Shown in pieces: positions 1 to 10,026 of a DNA stretch of 64,000 nt; within the stretch, counting starts at the first letter, position 1; every line of letters starts with the position of its first letter. The DNA is from Eleusine coracana subsp. coracana (taxonomy: Eukaryota > Streptophyta > Magnoliopsida > Poales > Poaceae). The stretch covers positions 32,146,413 to 32,210,412 of the forward strand of contig CM064434.1 of assembly GCA_032690845.1 (NCBI GenBank), written 5' to 3'. The position numbers were made by a program, and so were the translations under genes. The notes beneath the pieces were generated by a model. That model did no database searches and was not told the DNA's origin. It saw nothing but the letters and a program-made list of their open reading frames with translations.

Positions 1-177
1 CGAGCCCACGCTCGCGGAAGGGGATGAATGACACCATATAGCCCGTCAGGGGCTCCGGCCGCAGCTCATTCCCCAACATAATCCACTCCACCGCCTCAAT
101 GAGGGGGGCAAGGAACCCGGCCTGGACTAGTCCCTCCAGCTCCTTCTTCATCACCATAGATCGAGAAAACACCGACA
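1..177 (-). CDS. Antisense ORF of the TAT element, N-terminal part
   Basis: A reverse-strand frame opens with ATG at 177-175 and is open to the window edge (59 codons). It begins MSVFSRSMVMKKELEGLVQ and continues with a hydrophobic and acidic stretch ending near FIPFRERGL. The spacing of charged and aromatic residues resembles the antisense ORFs known between pol and the 3' LTR of plant Tat elements, some of which resemble plant-mobile-domain proteins. The function of such proteins is unknown. A TATA-like box lies 107 bp upstream. The overlapping 64-codon frame at 151-345 is low-complexity Ser/Pro and is not credible. The call rests on context and general resemblance only. Confidence 0.45.
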
Positions 178-283
178 TGGTGGAGGCGAGGCGGCAGTAG
201 AAAGGATTAGAGAAGAAGAAAGGGAGGTGAAAGCATGGAAGCAACACGAGGGAAATGAAGACGGGGGACTCGGCATCAAGGGG

Positions 284-291
284 CTTAAATA
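284..291 (-). promoter_or_regulatory. TATA-like box for the antisense ORF
   Basis: On the reverse strand this reads TATTTAAG, within CATATTTAAGCCCC. It lies 107 bp upstream of the ATG at 177. The second antisense ORF of the same element has the same TATTTAAG at 48060-48067, 109 bp from its ATG. The shared sequence and spacing are seen directly; promoter function is inferred. Confidence 0.4.
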
Positions 292-1213
292 TGGGGCTGC
301 ACCCATAGCACAATCGAAATGAACTGCTGGAAATCCATCCATCACCCACTAGGTGAAGAGTCTCTTAACTCCCCACCACACACCGCGCATAGACGCGGTG
401 TTCCACGCATCTCCATAAGTCCACCTCGTGAACTGCTCTGTAAACTCCTCGACTTTTGTGAACGGCCCCGCGCACCATGGACCCCACCACTACTTCCACT
501 ATGGTGAAGAAATGCTCCCTCGGCTGCCGCACCACAGAAGAGAGAACGACTACTCGTCTTACCCGGGACCACCATGACACAAGCTCCAAGTAAATCACTT
601 TTGTTCAATCTCCTCCTATTTACTCGAGAAGTAGGGACGGCCACGCAGGGCCTATCCAAGCCCCGCGCTGTACTTTGAGCTCTAGAAATGGTAGAGCATG
701 CAGGACCCACCGACTAGGACCCGCTGCTTCAAGATCCCCTCACAAGCGAGGACAAACGAAGCACTAGGCGAGTCGCACGATCCCCCTCTCCCCCCCCCCC
801 CCCAATGGGATGGGCGACACAGGTAAGACGGGATAAGGGGTTGAAAACTACCCCGACGGCTTGATGGCGCTGTGGTACTAAGGTTGGCCCCGTGAAGGGG
901 TTCAACAGCCGTCGAGAGCTCCAAACAGAGCGAGGGGCACGAGCGATGGGCACACCCAGTGGCCAATGCCCTGACCCTCGAGGGTCGTGGGCATTGCGGA
1001 GTAGCATTTGAGTCCTGCTCCGACCCGTCCTTTGGTATCTCCCCAGAGAGAGGCAGCTAGCCATCGCGTCCTATCGAATGGTCATGACAACAAGTCGAGT
1101 CAGAAAGACAGGTTTATGGGATCGACCACCAGCTAGTCCACTGGGACCCCGTCGACGGGAAACTGGGGCTATCACCCGAACAAACCCGATAGCAGCTCAC
1201 CGAGCAGCCATGC

Positions 1214-1303
1214 TAAGAAACCATGTGAATATGTGCCATGGTTTCCAATATTTATGATGAGTAATTGACTTGAGCGGATTTGTGTTTGAGTTGAAATGCA
1301 GGA
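1214..1303 (+). repeat. COP1 5' LTR, first 90 bp
   Basis: This matches the start of the COP1 3' LTR at 25523 (AGAAACCATGTG, then GATGAGTAATTGACTTGAGC). It ends abruptly at 1303 where ATH1 sequence begins. The rest of the LTR resumes at 11762. Comparison with 25600-25640 shows that about 20 bp of COP1 sequence is missing at the junction. The left boundary was therefore altered after insertion. Confidence 0.85.
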
Positions 1304-2123
1304 AAGATTTAGAGCTCCACTCAAAAGGTTTTAGCACTACCAAAGTGCTTAGAAAATAGGGAGAGAGTGAGGGAGAGTTAGGAGGAGGTTCGGGCTTGTC
1401 GGCGCCTTCTCCACACTTGTACCTCAGCGGATGCTTTCCTTTCTTAGTAAGTATTCGTGATCTTCCTTTGGTATTTAAGTTTTCTTTTTAAGTAAGTTCT
1501 TCCCTTAGTTGCTTACGAGATCATCGCTCTACTTAGTTAGAGTATCATAGTCTTCTATAAGTGTGACGTTGAGACTTTGATAGTAATTAATAGCGTAGAC
1601 ATGGTGTCTAGGCTAGAAGTTACCTTTGTTTGTCGAGTGCCCCTTGGTTTGTAGAGGTAGTCGGTAGGTGGTGACAGCCCTATCCGGCCTTAGTAATCCT
1701 CCACGTTCGGGTACGTCGTAGAGCTATTGGCCGGAGTCGCCTGTGGATGCAGGGGTAAGCCGGTGCCCGAAGTAAGCATTTATAGACTGAACCTATCTTA
1801 TTTTAGGATCTTTTACCATAGGAATCCTCTCTACCCTCTGCCTACCATATTCTTGTTGTCCTTGGACGGATTAGTTTAGAAGAATAGAACACACACTAAA
1901 ACTGTGATTCGATAACCTGGAATACTTCTAGATGAAGTGCTACATCGGTATCCGTGCACTTGCGGATTTATCTGTGAACATAGGAAATACCAACAAGCAT
2001 TTTTGGCGCCGTTGCCGGGGATAGTAATATTTCTGGTGCGACGCTAAGAAGTGTCAACAAGCATTTCTGGCGCCGTTGCCGGGGATAGTAATATTTTTGG
2101 TGCGACGCTAAGAAGTGTCAACA
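1304..2123 (+). repeat. ATH1 5' LTR array, copy A (R-U5 only)
   Basis: This is the first of three tandem partial LTRs. It starts inside R at AAGATTTAGAGCTCC, so U3 and the TATA box are missing. It contains the conserved AGTAAGTATTC element and ends in two 64-bp units (1996-2123) finishing GTCAACA. It abuts the COP1 LTR remnant at 1303. The equivalent point in copies B and C is 944 and 1887 bp further on. Confidence 0.85.
1996..2123 (+). repeat. Two 64-bp PBS-containing units at an LTR 3' end
   Basis: Each 64-bp unit runs from AGCATTTC through a copy of the tRNA-Asp primer binding site (TGGCGCCGTTGCCGGGGA), then TAGTAATATTTCTGG and TGCGACGCTAAGAAG, to GTCAACA. The same pair is found at 2939-3066, 3882-4009 and 11634-11761, and reversed at the ends of both ATH2 LTRs. 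The sequence before the pair (AAATACCAACA) looks like an older LTR end. The LTR seems to have grown outward by adding primer-site copies. Confidence 0.85.
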
Positions 2124-3066
2124 AGCCCGCCGCGCGGAGGGGGAATTTTCGCCCACCGACTCTTCTCCACCTTGAAGTACCCGCCAAGTCTCCGCCACCT
2201 ATAAATAGAGGGGAAATTCGACATAAACAAGAGGACAACACAAGAAGAAGATTTAGAGCTCCACTGAAAAGGTTTTAGCACTACCAAAGTGCTTAGAAAA
2301 TTGGGAGAGAGTGAGGGAGAGTTAGGAGGAGGTCCGGGCTTGTGGGCGCCTTCTCCAGACTTGTACCTCAGTGGATGCTTTCCTTTCTTAGTAAGTATTC
2401 GTGATCTTCCATTGGTATTTAAGTTTCCTTTTTAAGTAAGTTCTTTCCTTAGTTGCTTATGGGATCATCGCTCTACTTAGTTAGAGTATCATAGCCTTCT
2501 ATTAGTGTGACATCGAGACTTTGATAGTAATTAATAGCTAAGACATCGTGTCTAGGCTAGAAGTTACCTTTGTTTGCCGCGTGCCCCATGGTTTGTAGAG
2601 GTAGTCGATAGGTGGTGACAGCCCTATCTGGCCTTAGTAATCCTCCACGTTCGGGTACGTCGTAGAGCTGTTGACCGGAGTCGCCTGTGGATGCAGGGGT
2701 AAGCCAGTGCCCGAAATAAGCATTTATAGATGAACCTATCTTATTTTAGGATCTTTTACCATAGGAATCCTCTCTACGCTCTGCCTATCATATTCTTGTT
2801 GTCCTTGGACGGATTAGTTTAGAAGAATAGAACACACACGTTCCCTGTGATTCGATAACCTGGAATACTCCTATGTGAAGTGCTACATCGGTATCCGTGC
2901 GCTTGCAGATTTATCTATGAATGTAGGAAATACCAACAAGCATTTCTAGCGCCAATGCCAGGGATAGTAATATTTCTGGTGCGACGCTAAGAAGTGTCAA
3001 CATGCATTTGTAGCCCCGTTGCCAGGGATAGTAATATTTCTAGTGCGACGCTAAGAAGTGTCAACA
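2124..3066 (+). repeat. ATH1 5' LTR array, copy B (943 bp)
   Basis: Starts AGCCCGCCGCGCGG, which corresponds to the last GC-rich part of U3 in the full LTR (near 10820). About 800 bp of upstream U3 is therefore absent. It keeps the TATA box CTATAAATAG at 2199-2208, R, U5 and two 64-bp terminal units (2939-3066). The same break between the LTR end and mid-U3 occurs at the start of copy C, so B and C arose by tandem duplication of one truncated LTR. Confidence 0.85.
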
Positions 3067-4009
3067 AGCTCGCCGCCCGGCGGGGGAATTTTCACCCATC
3101 GACTCTCCTTCACCTTGAAGTACCCGCCAAGTCTTCGCCACCTATAAATAGAGGGTAAATTCGGCATAAACAAGAGGACAACACAAGAAGAAGATTTAGA
3201 GCTCCACTCAAAAGGTTTTAACACTACCAAAGTGCTTACAAAATAGGGAGAGAGTGAGGGAGAGTTAGGAGGAGGTCCGGGCTTGTCGGCGCCTTCTCCA
3301 CACTTGTACCTCAGCGGATGCTTTAATTTCTTAGTAAGTATTCATGATCTTCCATTGGTATTTAAGTTTCCTTTTTAAGTAAGTTCTTTCCTTAGTTACT
3401 TATGGGATCATCGCTCTACTTAGTTAGAGTATCATAGCCTTCTATTAGTGTGACATCGAGACTTTGATAGTAATTAATAGCTAAGACGTGGTGTCTAGGC
3501 TAGAAGTTACCTTTGTTTGCCGCGTGCCCCATGGTTTGTAGAGGTAGTCGATAGGTGGTGACAGCCCTATCCGGCCTTAGTAATCCTCCACGTTCGGGTA
3601 CATCGTAGAGCTGTTGACCGGAGTCGCCTGTGGATGCAGGGGTAAGCCAGTGCCCGAAGTAAGCATTTATAGATGAACCTATCTTATTTTAGGATCTTTT
3701 ACCATAGGAATGCTCTCTACCCTCTGCCTATCATATTCTTGTTGTCCTTGGACGGATTAGTTTAGAAGAATAGAACACACACGTTCCCTGTGATTCGATA
3801 ACCTGGAATACTCCTAGGTGAAGTGCTACATTGGTATCCGTGCACTTACGGATTTATCTGTGAATGTAGGAAATACCAACAAGCATTTCTGGCGCCGTTG
3901 CCAAGGATAGTAATATTTCTGGTGCGACGCTATGAAGTGTCAACAAGCATTTCTGGCGCCGTTGCCGGGGATAGTAATATTTCTGGTGCGACGCTAAGAA
4001 GTGTCAACA
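3067..4009 (+). repeat. ATH1 5' LTR array, copy C (943 bp), adjoins the PBS
   Basis: Same truncated structure as copy B, with TATA at 3142-3151 and two 64-bp units at 3882-4009. It ends GTCAACA directly before the spacer and primer binding site. It is therefore the copy joined to the internal region and would act as the functional 5' LTR promoter, if any does. Confidence 0.85.
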
Positions 4010-4017
4010 AGCATTTC

Positions 4018-4035
4018 TGGCGCCGTTGCCGGGGA
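4018..4035 (+). promoter_or_regulatory. ATH1 primer binding site (tRNA-Asp)
   Basis: TGGCGCCGTTGCCGGGGA is complementary over all 18 bases to the 3' end of plant tRNA-Asp, the primer used by Athila elements. It lies 8 bp after the LTR end at 4009. Five similar 18-mers upstream at the ends of copies A-C are exact or carry up to four changes; a sixth, in copy B, is more diverged. Confidence 0.9.
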
Positions 4036-4114
4036 ACAATTGTTGTTCTATCTTTAAACCTTTTTCGTCCTTGTACCTTTTTTTTCTTTATTTATTTCTT
4101 TCCCCATTTCTTCA

Positions 4115-5076
4115 ATGGAGCAACCTTCTATCCAATCCTTTTCTGCTCCAAAGGGCGAGTTCCTTGACCCACCGCCGTCCGCAGACCCAATTCGTACTTC
4201 TAGCTATGAACTTCGCCCTGGCTTTATAGCCATGGTTCGGGAACAATGCTTTTCTGGTTTAGATAGTGAAAACCCATATCATCACCTACGAGAATTCGAG
4301 GAACTGTGTTCGTGCCTTTCTGTAAAGGGCATGACACAGGAAACTCTAAAGTGGAAATTGTTTCCCTTTTCCTTCATGGAGAGGGCGAAACAATGGTACA
4401 CTCGTACTGTCGGGAGTGTAAATGGTGATTGGGAAGAACATCGAGATAAATTTTGTCTCGCTTTCTTCCCTATGTCCCATATTGTCTCCCTTCGTATGGA
4501 AATTCTTGGTTTTCGCCAGAATGAGAAGGAATCTTTAGGTGCAGCCTGGGCTAGGCTTAATTTGCTATCCAAATTCGGACCCAACCTTGCAATTCCTGAG
4601 CCGATGTTGCTACAACATTTTTGTGAGGGTTTGAATAAGGAAGCTGCCCTATACCTCGACATTGCCGCTGGAGGATCATTTGTCCACAAGACCGTGATGG
4701 AAGGAAAAGAAATCCTAGATCGTATTCTAGAAAACACTTCCTTCCTTTCTGATCACGCCGAACCCCTCCAGGAGGAAGCCAAGTCGAGCCATGAGGAACT
4801 CTTAATAGCTGAATCCAACCACATTTCTTGCATACCCCAACATTCGACAATTGAGCCCTCACCCGAACCGGGAACACCTAGGGAAAAAAAATTCAACCCT
4901 TAGAATTCCCATTTGACTTTGAGGAAGATATTTTTGAAGATTATGGAAACACCTCAAGGTATTGTTGCCAAAAGAAACCCCCGACTCCCGTCTCTCCTCC
5001 TGAGCCACTTGAAGAGGCATTCCTCCAAGAGATGGTGAAGGAGTTAACTTCAATTATGAGCGATGAATGGTTGTGA
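4115..5076 (+). pseudogene. ATH1 gag (broken)
   Basis: Starts at ATG 4115, 80 bp after the primer site. The first 262 codons are open. They include LDSENPYHHLREFEELCSCL and a following WKLFPFSFMERAKQWY block, the core of the plant retrotransposon gag (capsid) family, which packages element RNA. The frame shifts in an eight-A run at 4884-4891 and continues in another frame as an acidic region (EFPFDFEEDIFEDYG). An in-frame TGA at 5074-5076 appears to replace a Trp codon. I see no CCHC zinc knuckle, which is usual for this group. The same N-terminus survives as a 38-residue stub in ATH2. Confidence 0.8.
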
Positions 5077-5450
5077 GAGGTTGAGCTATCCTCTAAAGTA
5101 ATTCAAATTTTCTCTCCCTCTTCAACTATTCGATGCGACATTAGAGGAGTCACGGTGGAAGTTCTTTATAATCCCACTGTTGGTGCCAACATAGTTTCTA
5201 GTGTCTTTGCATTTGACATTTTGGACGATACGCCATTGGCACCAACTAGTAAATCCTTCAAGAGCCCCTTTGGCCCTATTTTAGAAGGATACGGGATTTT
5301 GCAAGATGTGACAGTAAGGCACGCAAACATCGAGGCTGTCCTAGACTTCCATATCTTTGACATTTAGGATTTTGATGTCTTAATTGGACATCCGATTGAG
5401 AAATTACTCATGGATGTACCATTGCTTGGAAGTCTCGACGTAAAACTAGG
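5077..5450 (+). pseudogene. ATH1 protease-like region (broken)
   Basis: The frame continues after the TGA with IRGVTVEVLYNPTVGANIVS and ends in DFDVLIGHPIEKLL. This matches the layout of an Athila-type aspartic protease: a beta strand, the active-site loop, and the closing hydrophobic strand before the (I/L)(G)(R/H)P motif. The active-site triad expected as D-S/T-G reads NPTVGAN, so the catalytic Asp is not present in this copy. A TAG at 5365-5367 interrupts the frame. Polyprotein cleavage would be lost even if the stops were suppressed. Confidence 0.6.
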
Positions 5451-6541
5451 GAGGGAAAAGTTTTCTGTGCTGATCTCCCGATCAAGGAACTCCCTACTAG
5501 ATCCTTCCCCCGAGGAAGAGCCAATCGAGGAAGTAATGGCTATTCTTCAATTTGATTCTCCTAAACCCCTTCTAGAAAGAGATGCTAAAGAGTTTATCCA
5601 AGAGGAGGATGAGTTTCAGGAGACAATTGAGCTACCCATTGAAGAACCACCATCACGACCTCCGATTGAACTTCAGCCCTTGCATTCTGGCCTACGCTAT
5701 GCTTTCCTAAATGGCGACCTAGAAGCCCGTGTTATCATAAGTGACAGACTATCTGAGGAAGAAACTGCTAAACTTTTAGCCATCCTAGAAAAGCATCGTT
5801 TTGTCCTAGGCTACTCACTCCAAGACCTTAAGGGAATTAGTCCCGCTCTTTGCACCAATCGCATTCCCATTGATCCTGATAGCACACCTTCTAGGGAGCC
5901 TCAGAGGAGGCTAAATAATGCAATGAGAGAGGTAGTTAAGAAGGAGGTTTTGAAACTTTTGCACGCCGGGATAATTTATCCCGTTCCTCATAGTGAATGG
6001 GTTAGCCCTGTGCAAGTAGGGCCTAAGAAGGGAGGCATGACGGTTGTTAGAAACGATAGAAATGAGTTGATCCCACAACGCACCGCCACGGGATGGAGAA
6101 TGTGCATCGACTATCGGAGGCTCAACAAGGCAACAAAAAAGGATCATTTCCCGCTGCCCTTCATTGATGAAATGTTGGAACGTCTTGCCAAGAATTCCTT
6201 CTTTTGTTTCCTTGATGGGTACATCAAATTCCCATCCATCCTGATGATCATAGTAAGACTACCTTCACAAGCCCTTACGGAACCTATGCCTATAGGAGAA
6301 TGTCATTTGGGTTGTGTAATGCACCCGCTTCATTCCAAAGGTGAATGATGTCTACATTCTCAGACATGATCGAAGAAATCATGGAAGCTTTTATGGATGA
6401 TTTCTCTGTTTATGGGAAAAAATTTATCATTGTCTTGAGAACCTAGATAGAGTCTTACAAAGATGCCAAGAAAAGGACTTAGTACTTAAATGGGAAAAGT
6501 GCCACTTTATAGTCCAAGAGGGCATCGTTTTAGGACACCTT
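5451..6541 (+). pseudogene. ATH1 reverse transcriptase (broken)
   Basis: The open part (to 6348) carries the RT fingers and palm start: EVLKLLHAGIIYPVPHSEWV, WRMCIDYRRLNKATKKDHFP and LPFIDEMLERLAKNSFFCFL followed by DGY, the first catalytic Asp. Frame is lost near 6223. The second catalytic pair is still readable in another frame as FMDDFS at about 6391-6408, equivalent to YxDD. The thumb resumes in frame from about 6481. The protein would copy element RNA into cDNA from the tRNA-Asp primer. At least two frameshifts disable it. Confidence 0.85.
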
Positions 6542-7200
6542 GTGTCCGAGAGGGGTATTGAGGTGGATAGAGATAAGATTGAGGTCATAGAAAGGCTTCC
6601 ACCTCCGATTAATGTTAAGGGGATCCGTAGTTTCTTAGGACATGTAGGATTTTACCGGCGTTTTATCAAGGACTTTTCCCAGATCGCCAGACCCCTCACT
6701 AGTCTTTTGGCTAAGGATGCTCCCTTTGATTTTGATGATGAGTGTCTACATTCCTTTAATATCCATAAAAAGGCAGTCATCTCAGCTCCAATCATTCAAC
6801 CCCCTGATTGGACGCTGCCCTTCGAAATCATGTGTGATGCTAATGACTATGTTGTTGGGGCTATTCTTGGCCAAACCAAAGATAAGAAGCATCACGCCAT
6901 AGACTATGCTAGCAAGACCTTGACAGGAGCACAACTTAATTATGCCACTGTAGAAAAAGAGCTCCTTGCCGTTGTTTTTGCTATCGATAAGTTTAGGTCA
7001 TACTTAGTAGGAGCAAAGGTTATCGTTCACACTGATCATGCTGCACTAAAATACCTGCTCACTAAGAAAGATGCTAAACCAATGCTAATTAGATGGATTC
7101 TTCTACTCCAAGAATTTCACCTTGAAATTAGAGATAAGAAAGGAGTAGAGAGTTCTGTTGCGGATCATTTATCGCGTATGCAAGTGACTTACATGCTGGA
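6542..7200 (+). pseudogene. ATH1 RT thumb and RNase H
   Basis: Part of an open stretch of 466 codons (6542-7942) whose upstream end is a continuation, not a true start. The thumb/connection is seen in IRSFLGHVGFYRRFIKDFSQ. RNase H follows with its usual acidic positions: MCDAND (near 6835), VEKELLAV (near 6955), HTDHAALKYL (near 7030) and ADHLSR (near 7165). The domain removes the RNA strand during reverse transcription. The domain itself looks intact, although its polyprotein is broken on both sides. Confidence 0.85.
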
Positions 7201-8536
7201 AATTCCAATAAATGACTTCCTCCGCGATGACGGACTCCAACCCTGGTATGCAGACATTGTGAATTTCATTGTTGCAGGGTATGTACCACCAGGGGAGAAC
7301 AAGAAGAAGCTCATCTATGAGAGACGATGTCACGTATGGGATGACCCGTACCACTACAGAGTGTGTTCGGACGGGTTGCTAAGGAGATGTGTCCCAAGAA
7401 TTGAAGGCACCCAGATAATCGAGAAATGCCATGCATCTCCATATGGAGGCCACTTTGGTGCATTCCGCACCCAAGCAAAAATCTGGCAGAGTGGATTCTT
7501 CAGGCCATCAATGCATGAAGACACAAAAGAATTCATCCGAAGATGTCGAAATTGCCAGAAGCATGGAGGAATTACTGCTTGCAACGCAATGCCCCTAACA
7601 TACAACCTTCAAGTGGAATTATTCGATGTATGGGGTATTGACTTCATGGGACCGTTTCCAAAGTCCTATGATAGCGAGTACATCTTGGTGGCCGTTGAGT
7701 ATGTATCCAAATGGGTAGAAGCAATACCATGCAGAGCTGCCAACTCCAAGCACGCCCGAAGAATGTTCCACGAGATCAACTTTCCTCGTTTTGGAACACC
7801 GCGGATGGTGATAAGTGACGGAGGGTCTCATTTTATTGATAAGACCTTCCAAAACTTCTTAAGAGAGCTTGGAGTAAAACACAACATTGCAACTCCATAC
7901 CACCCTCAGACAAGCGGGCAGGTAGGAACTTCAAATAAATAGATTAAGAACATCCTGCAGAACACCGTGAATGAGATGGGGAGTGGATGGAAGATGAAGC
8001 TGCCAGATGCACTTTGGGCATATAGGACAGCATGCAAAACACCGATTGGTATGTCTCCCTTCCAGCTCGCATATGGAAAAACATGTCATCTACCAGTCGA
8101 GATGGAACATAGAGCACATTGGGCCATCTGAAAATGGAACATGGATCTTAGGGAGGCCAGGAGACGTAGAAAAATACAGCTGTCCGAGTTAGAGGAATAG
8201 AGAGAGAAGGCTTACCATAGTGCCAAGATCTACAAGGATAGAACCAAAAGATGGCACGACCGAAGGATCAAGCCTAAGGAGTTCAAGCCAAGCGACAAGG
8301 TGTTGCTCTTCAACTCCAGAGTCAAGTTGTTTGGTCATGGAAAGCTTCGGAGTAAATGGGAAGGACCATTCATCGTCATTAATGCTGCATCGCATGGAAC
8401 AATCACACTCCAAGATGACGGAGGGAACCAGTTTAAAGTAAATGGTCATCGTTTAAAAGTCTTCTTAGAGCCAGATGACAACGAAGGTAAGGAGGTAGAT
8501 GTGATCAATTTAATTGATTTCAATGCTCTATTCTAG
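7201..8536 (+). pseudogene. ATH1 integrase (broken, catalytic Glu replaced)
   Basis: The N-terminal HHCC zinc finger is present (HASPYGGHFGAF to CRNCQKHGG, about 7428-7567). Core catalytic positions are D in GIDFMG (near 7639) and D in ISDGGSHF (near 7817). The third acidic residue reads Gly: the codon at 7925-7927 is GGA within SGQVGTSNK, where this family normally has Glu. TAG follows at 7940-7942. The C-terminal part continues with further stops (near 8129 and 8198) to a last stop at 8534-8536 and includes KVLLFNSRVKLFGHGKLRSK. The enzyme would insert cDNA into chromosomes; this copy cannot. Confidence 0.85.
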
Positions 8537-10026
8537 CATTCCTCTCTGCATTCTCTCTCATTCGAATAAATTTAGACTCCCCGGTCCTAGACCCGGTAGA
8601 GTCCTTTTTGTTTTCACAACCCTTTGTTTGTTTTGAATAAAAAGCAGCCAGGTACAAGAACAAGTGTGGGGGAGGCTTCTCAGGATTTTCAATGTGCAAA
8701 CAACAGAAGTCAACATCATGAGAAAGAGCGTGGCGTCCAGGCACATCCCAACTTCCACCCTCTTCAATACGACGGTTTGCGCACCCAATTCCTTCACCTC
8801 CTTGTTTTGTGAGTTAAAATTATTTTCTCTTGAATCAATTATAAAAATTTAACTTGAAAAAATTAAAATGAACCTTGTGGAACCCTCATTTTATTTCATA
8901 CTTCTATTTGGTAGGCTTGCATGCTCCTTATTCGTAGTTCATAAACCTATTACTTGTGAAATACATCTTTAGGAAAGCATGTCACCTAGGTAGTTGATGC
9001 ATGAGATATGGTTTGACGAAATGAATCTTTCTCTTATGCTTGATATGCTTGGGAATTTTTCTTATAAAAAAAATCAAAAAATTAAAATCAATAGCTTGAC
9101 TCCTCAATGATTATATCTTCCTACCAAAGCCATATGATGAACTCATTGAAAATCTTATGCATATGCTACTTGTTGTTTCATTGAACTTTGTCAAATTGTT
9201 GTGACCCTTGTGAGTTACTATTTATGACTTTTTGATCAAGATTTTGTTCACATCACATTGCTAATACTTCTTCACTTGAAGTTAGCACCACCATATCCAT
9301 CATCCATGTGCTATTTCTTCTAGACTGGAAGATAGCAAGTCCATGTCATCATCCATCCATTAAATAAAGTACTCCATCATATTCTGATAGACTCCCTCTC
9401 CAGATATCCCTTATAAAAGTGACATGGGCTACTCATGATTTAAAAAAAAGGTGAAAAAAATTGGGAAAGAATTAGCCCATGTTCTAAAATGCCTATCCAA
9501 TAGAAGGGAGGGAGCATCTTAAAAGAAAAGGGAGTATTCACATTCAGTCATTTTCCATCCACATATCCACATGTGCACATGCTTGATCAAAAGTTCATGA
9601 ATTATTCTCCATGGATACAGTTTTTGACATAGTAATATATGAGACACAAGTATGCCTCCCTTTTATACCTACCTTGAGCTCCACATAAAGCCATATTTAG
9701 AAGTACGATGAAAAGAGGCAATGTCCTGGTGAGGAACTATACACATCGAGCGATTTGAGAGAATCATTTGAGGGGTACAACTATGATTTGTTTTGAAAAT
9801 CTTTTAAAAAACCCAAGCTACATAGCAGAATGAGTGAAGATGATTAGAGTCAAGACCATTCCATCCTTCAACCACCCAAGGTAACATGATAGACACTTTA
9901 AAAGTTCATTGGTATAGGTATGACTTGGAATAATTTGCACGATACCATCATACCTATTGAAGTTATGATTCACCTTAGTCTCTATTCCTTTACTCGAGGA
10001 CGAGCAAAGACTAAGTGTGGGGGTGT
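8537..10026 (+). other. ATH1 3' noncoding block with two purine tracts
   Basis: 1.49 kb without a credible gene. It begins shortly before AAGTGTGGGGGAGG (8662-8675) and ends in the LTR-proximal polypurine tract AAGTGTGGGGGTGT (10013-10026). An AT-rich middle contains blocks also found in reverse in ATH2 and, more weakly, in ATH5 and ATH3, such as GAGAGAATCATTTGAGG (near 9759) and GAGCTCCACATAAAGCC (near 9676). The conservation between elements suggests cis-acting RNA or DNA function, for example packaging, 3' processing or plus-strand priming. Confidence 0.65.
10013..10026 (+). promoter_or_regulatory. ATH1 polypurine tract
   Basis: AAGTGTGGGGGTGT lies immediately 5' of the 3' LTR start at 10027. 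This is the expected plus-strand primer position. The related 14-mer at 8662-8675 is its upstream partner. Confidence 0.8.

Larger units (their letters stand above)
1..1213 (+). mobile_element. TAT element, 3' internal segment 1
   Basis: Left piece of a Ty3-gypsy element that I assign to the Tat lineage. Its later pieces are 43331-43555, 47413-48728 and the 3' LTR at 48729-50086. The lineage call rests on reverse-strand reading frames between the expected end of pol and the 3' LTR, and on repeated CTCGGGGGCTAC motifs before the LTR; both are known for Tat elements. The segment holds the start of an antisense ORF (1-177), its TATA-like box, a 14-base C run (790-803) and about 900 bp in which I see no convincing gene. 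It stops at 1213, where COP1 inserted. The 5' LTR and gag-pol would lie left of the window. Confidence 0.55.

Noticed and set aside
4018..4035. tRNA-Asp gene fragment
   Set aside because: Only the 18-base primer-complementary stretch is present; the bases after it do not continue the tRNA.
4282..4877. Reverse-strand ORFs over ATH1 gag
   Set aside because: Shadows of the gag frame, which has the family motifs on the + strand.
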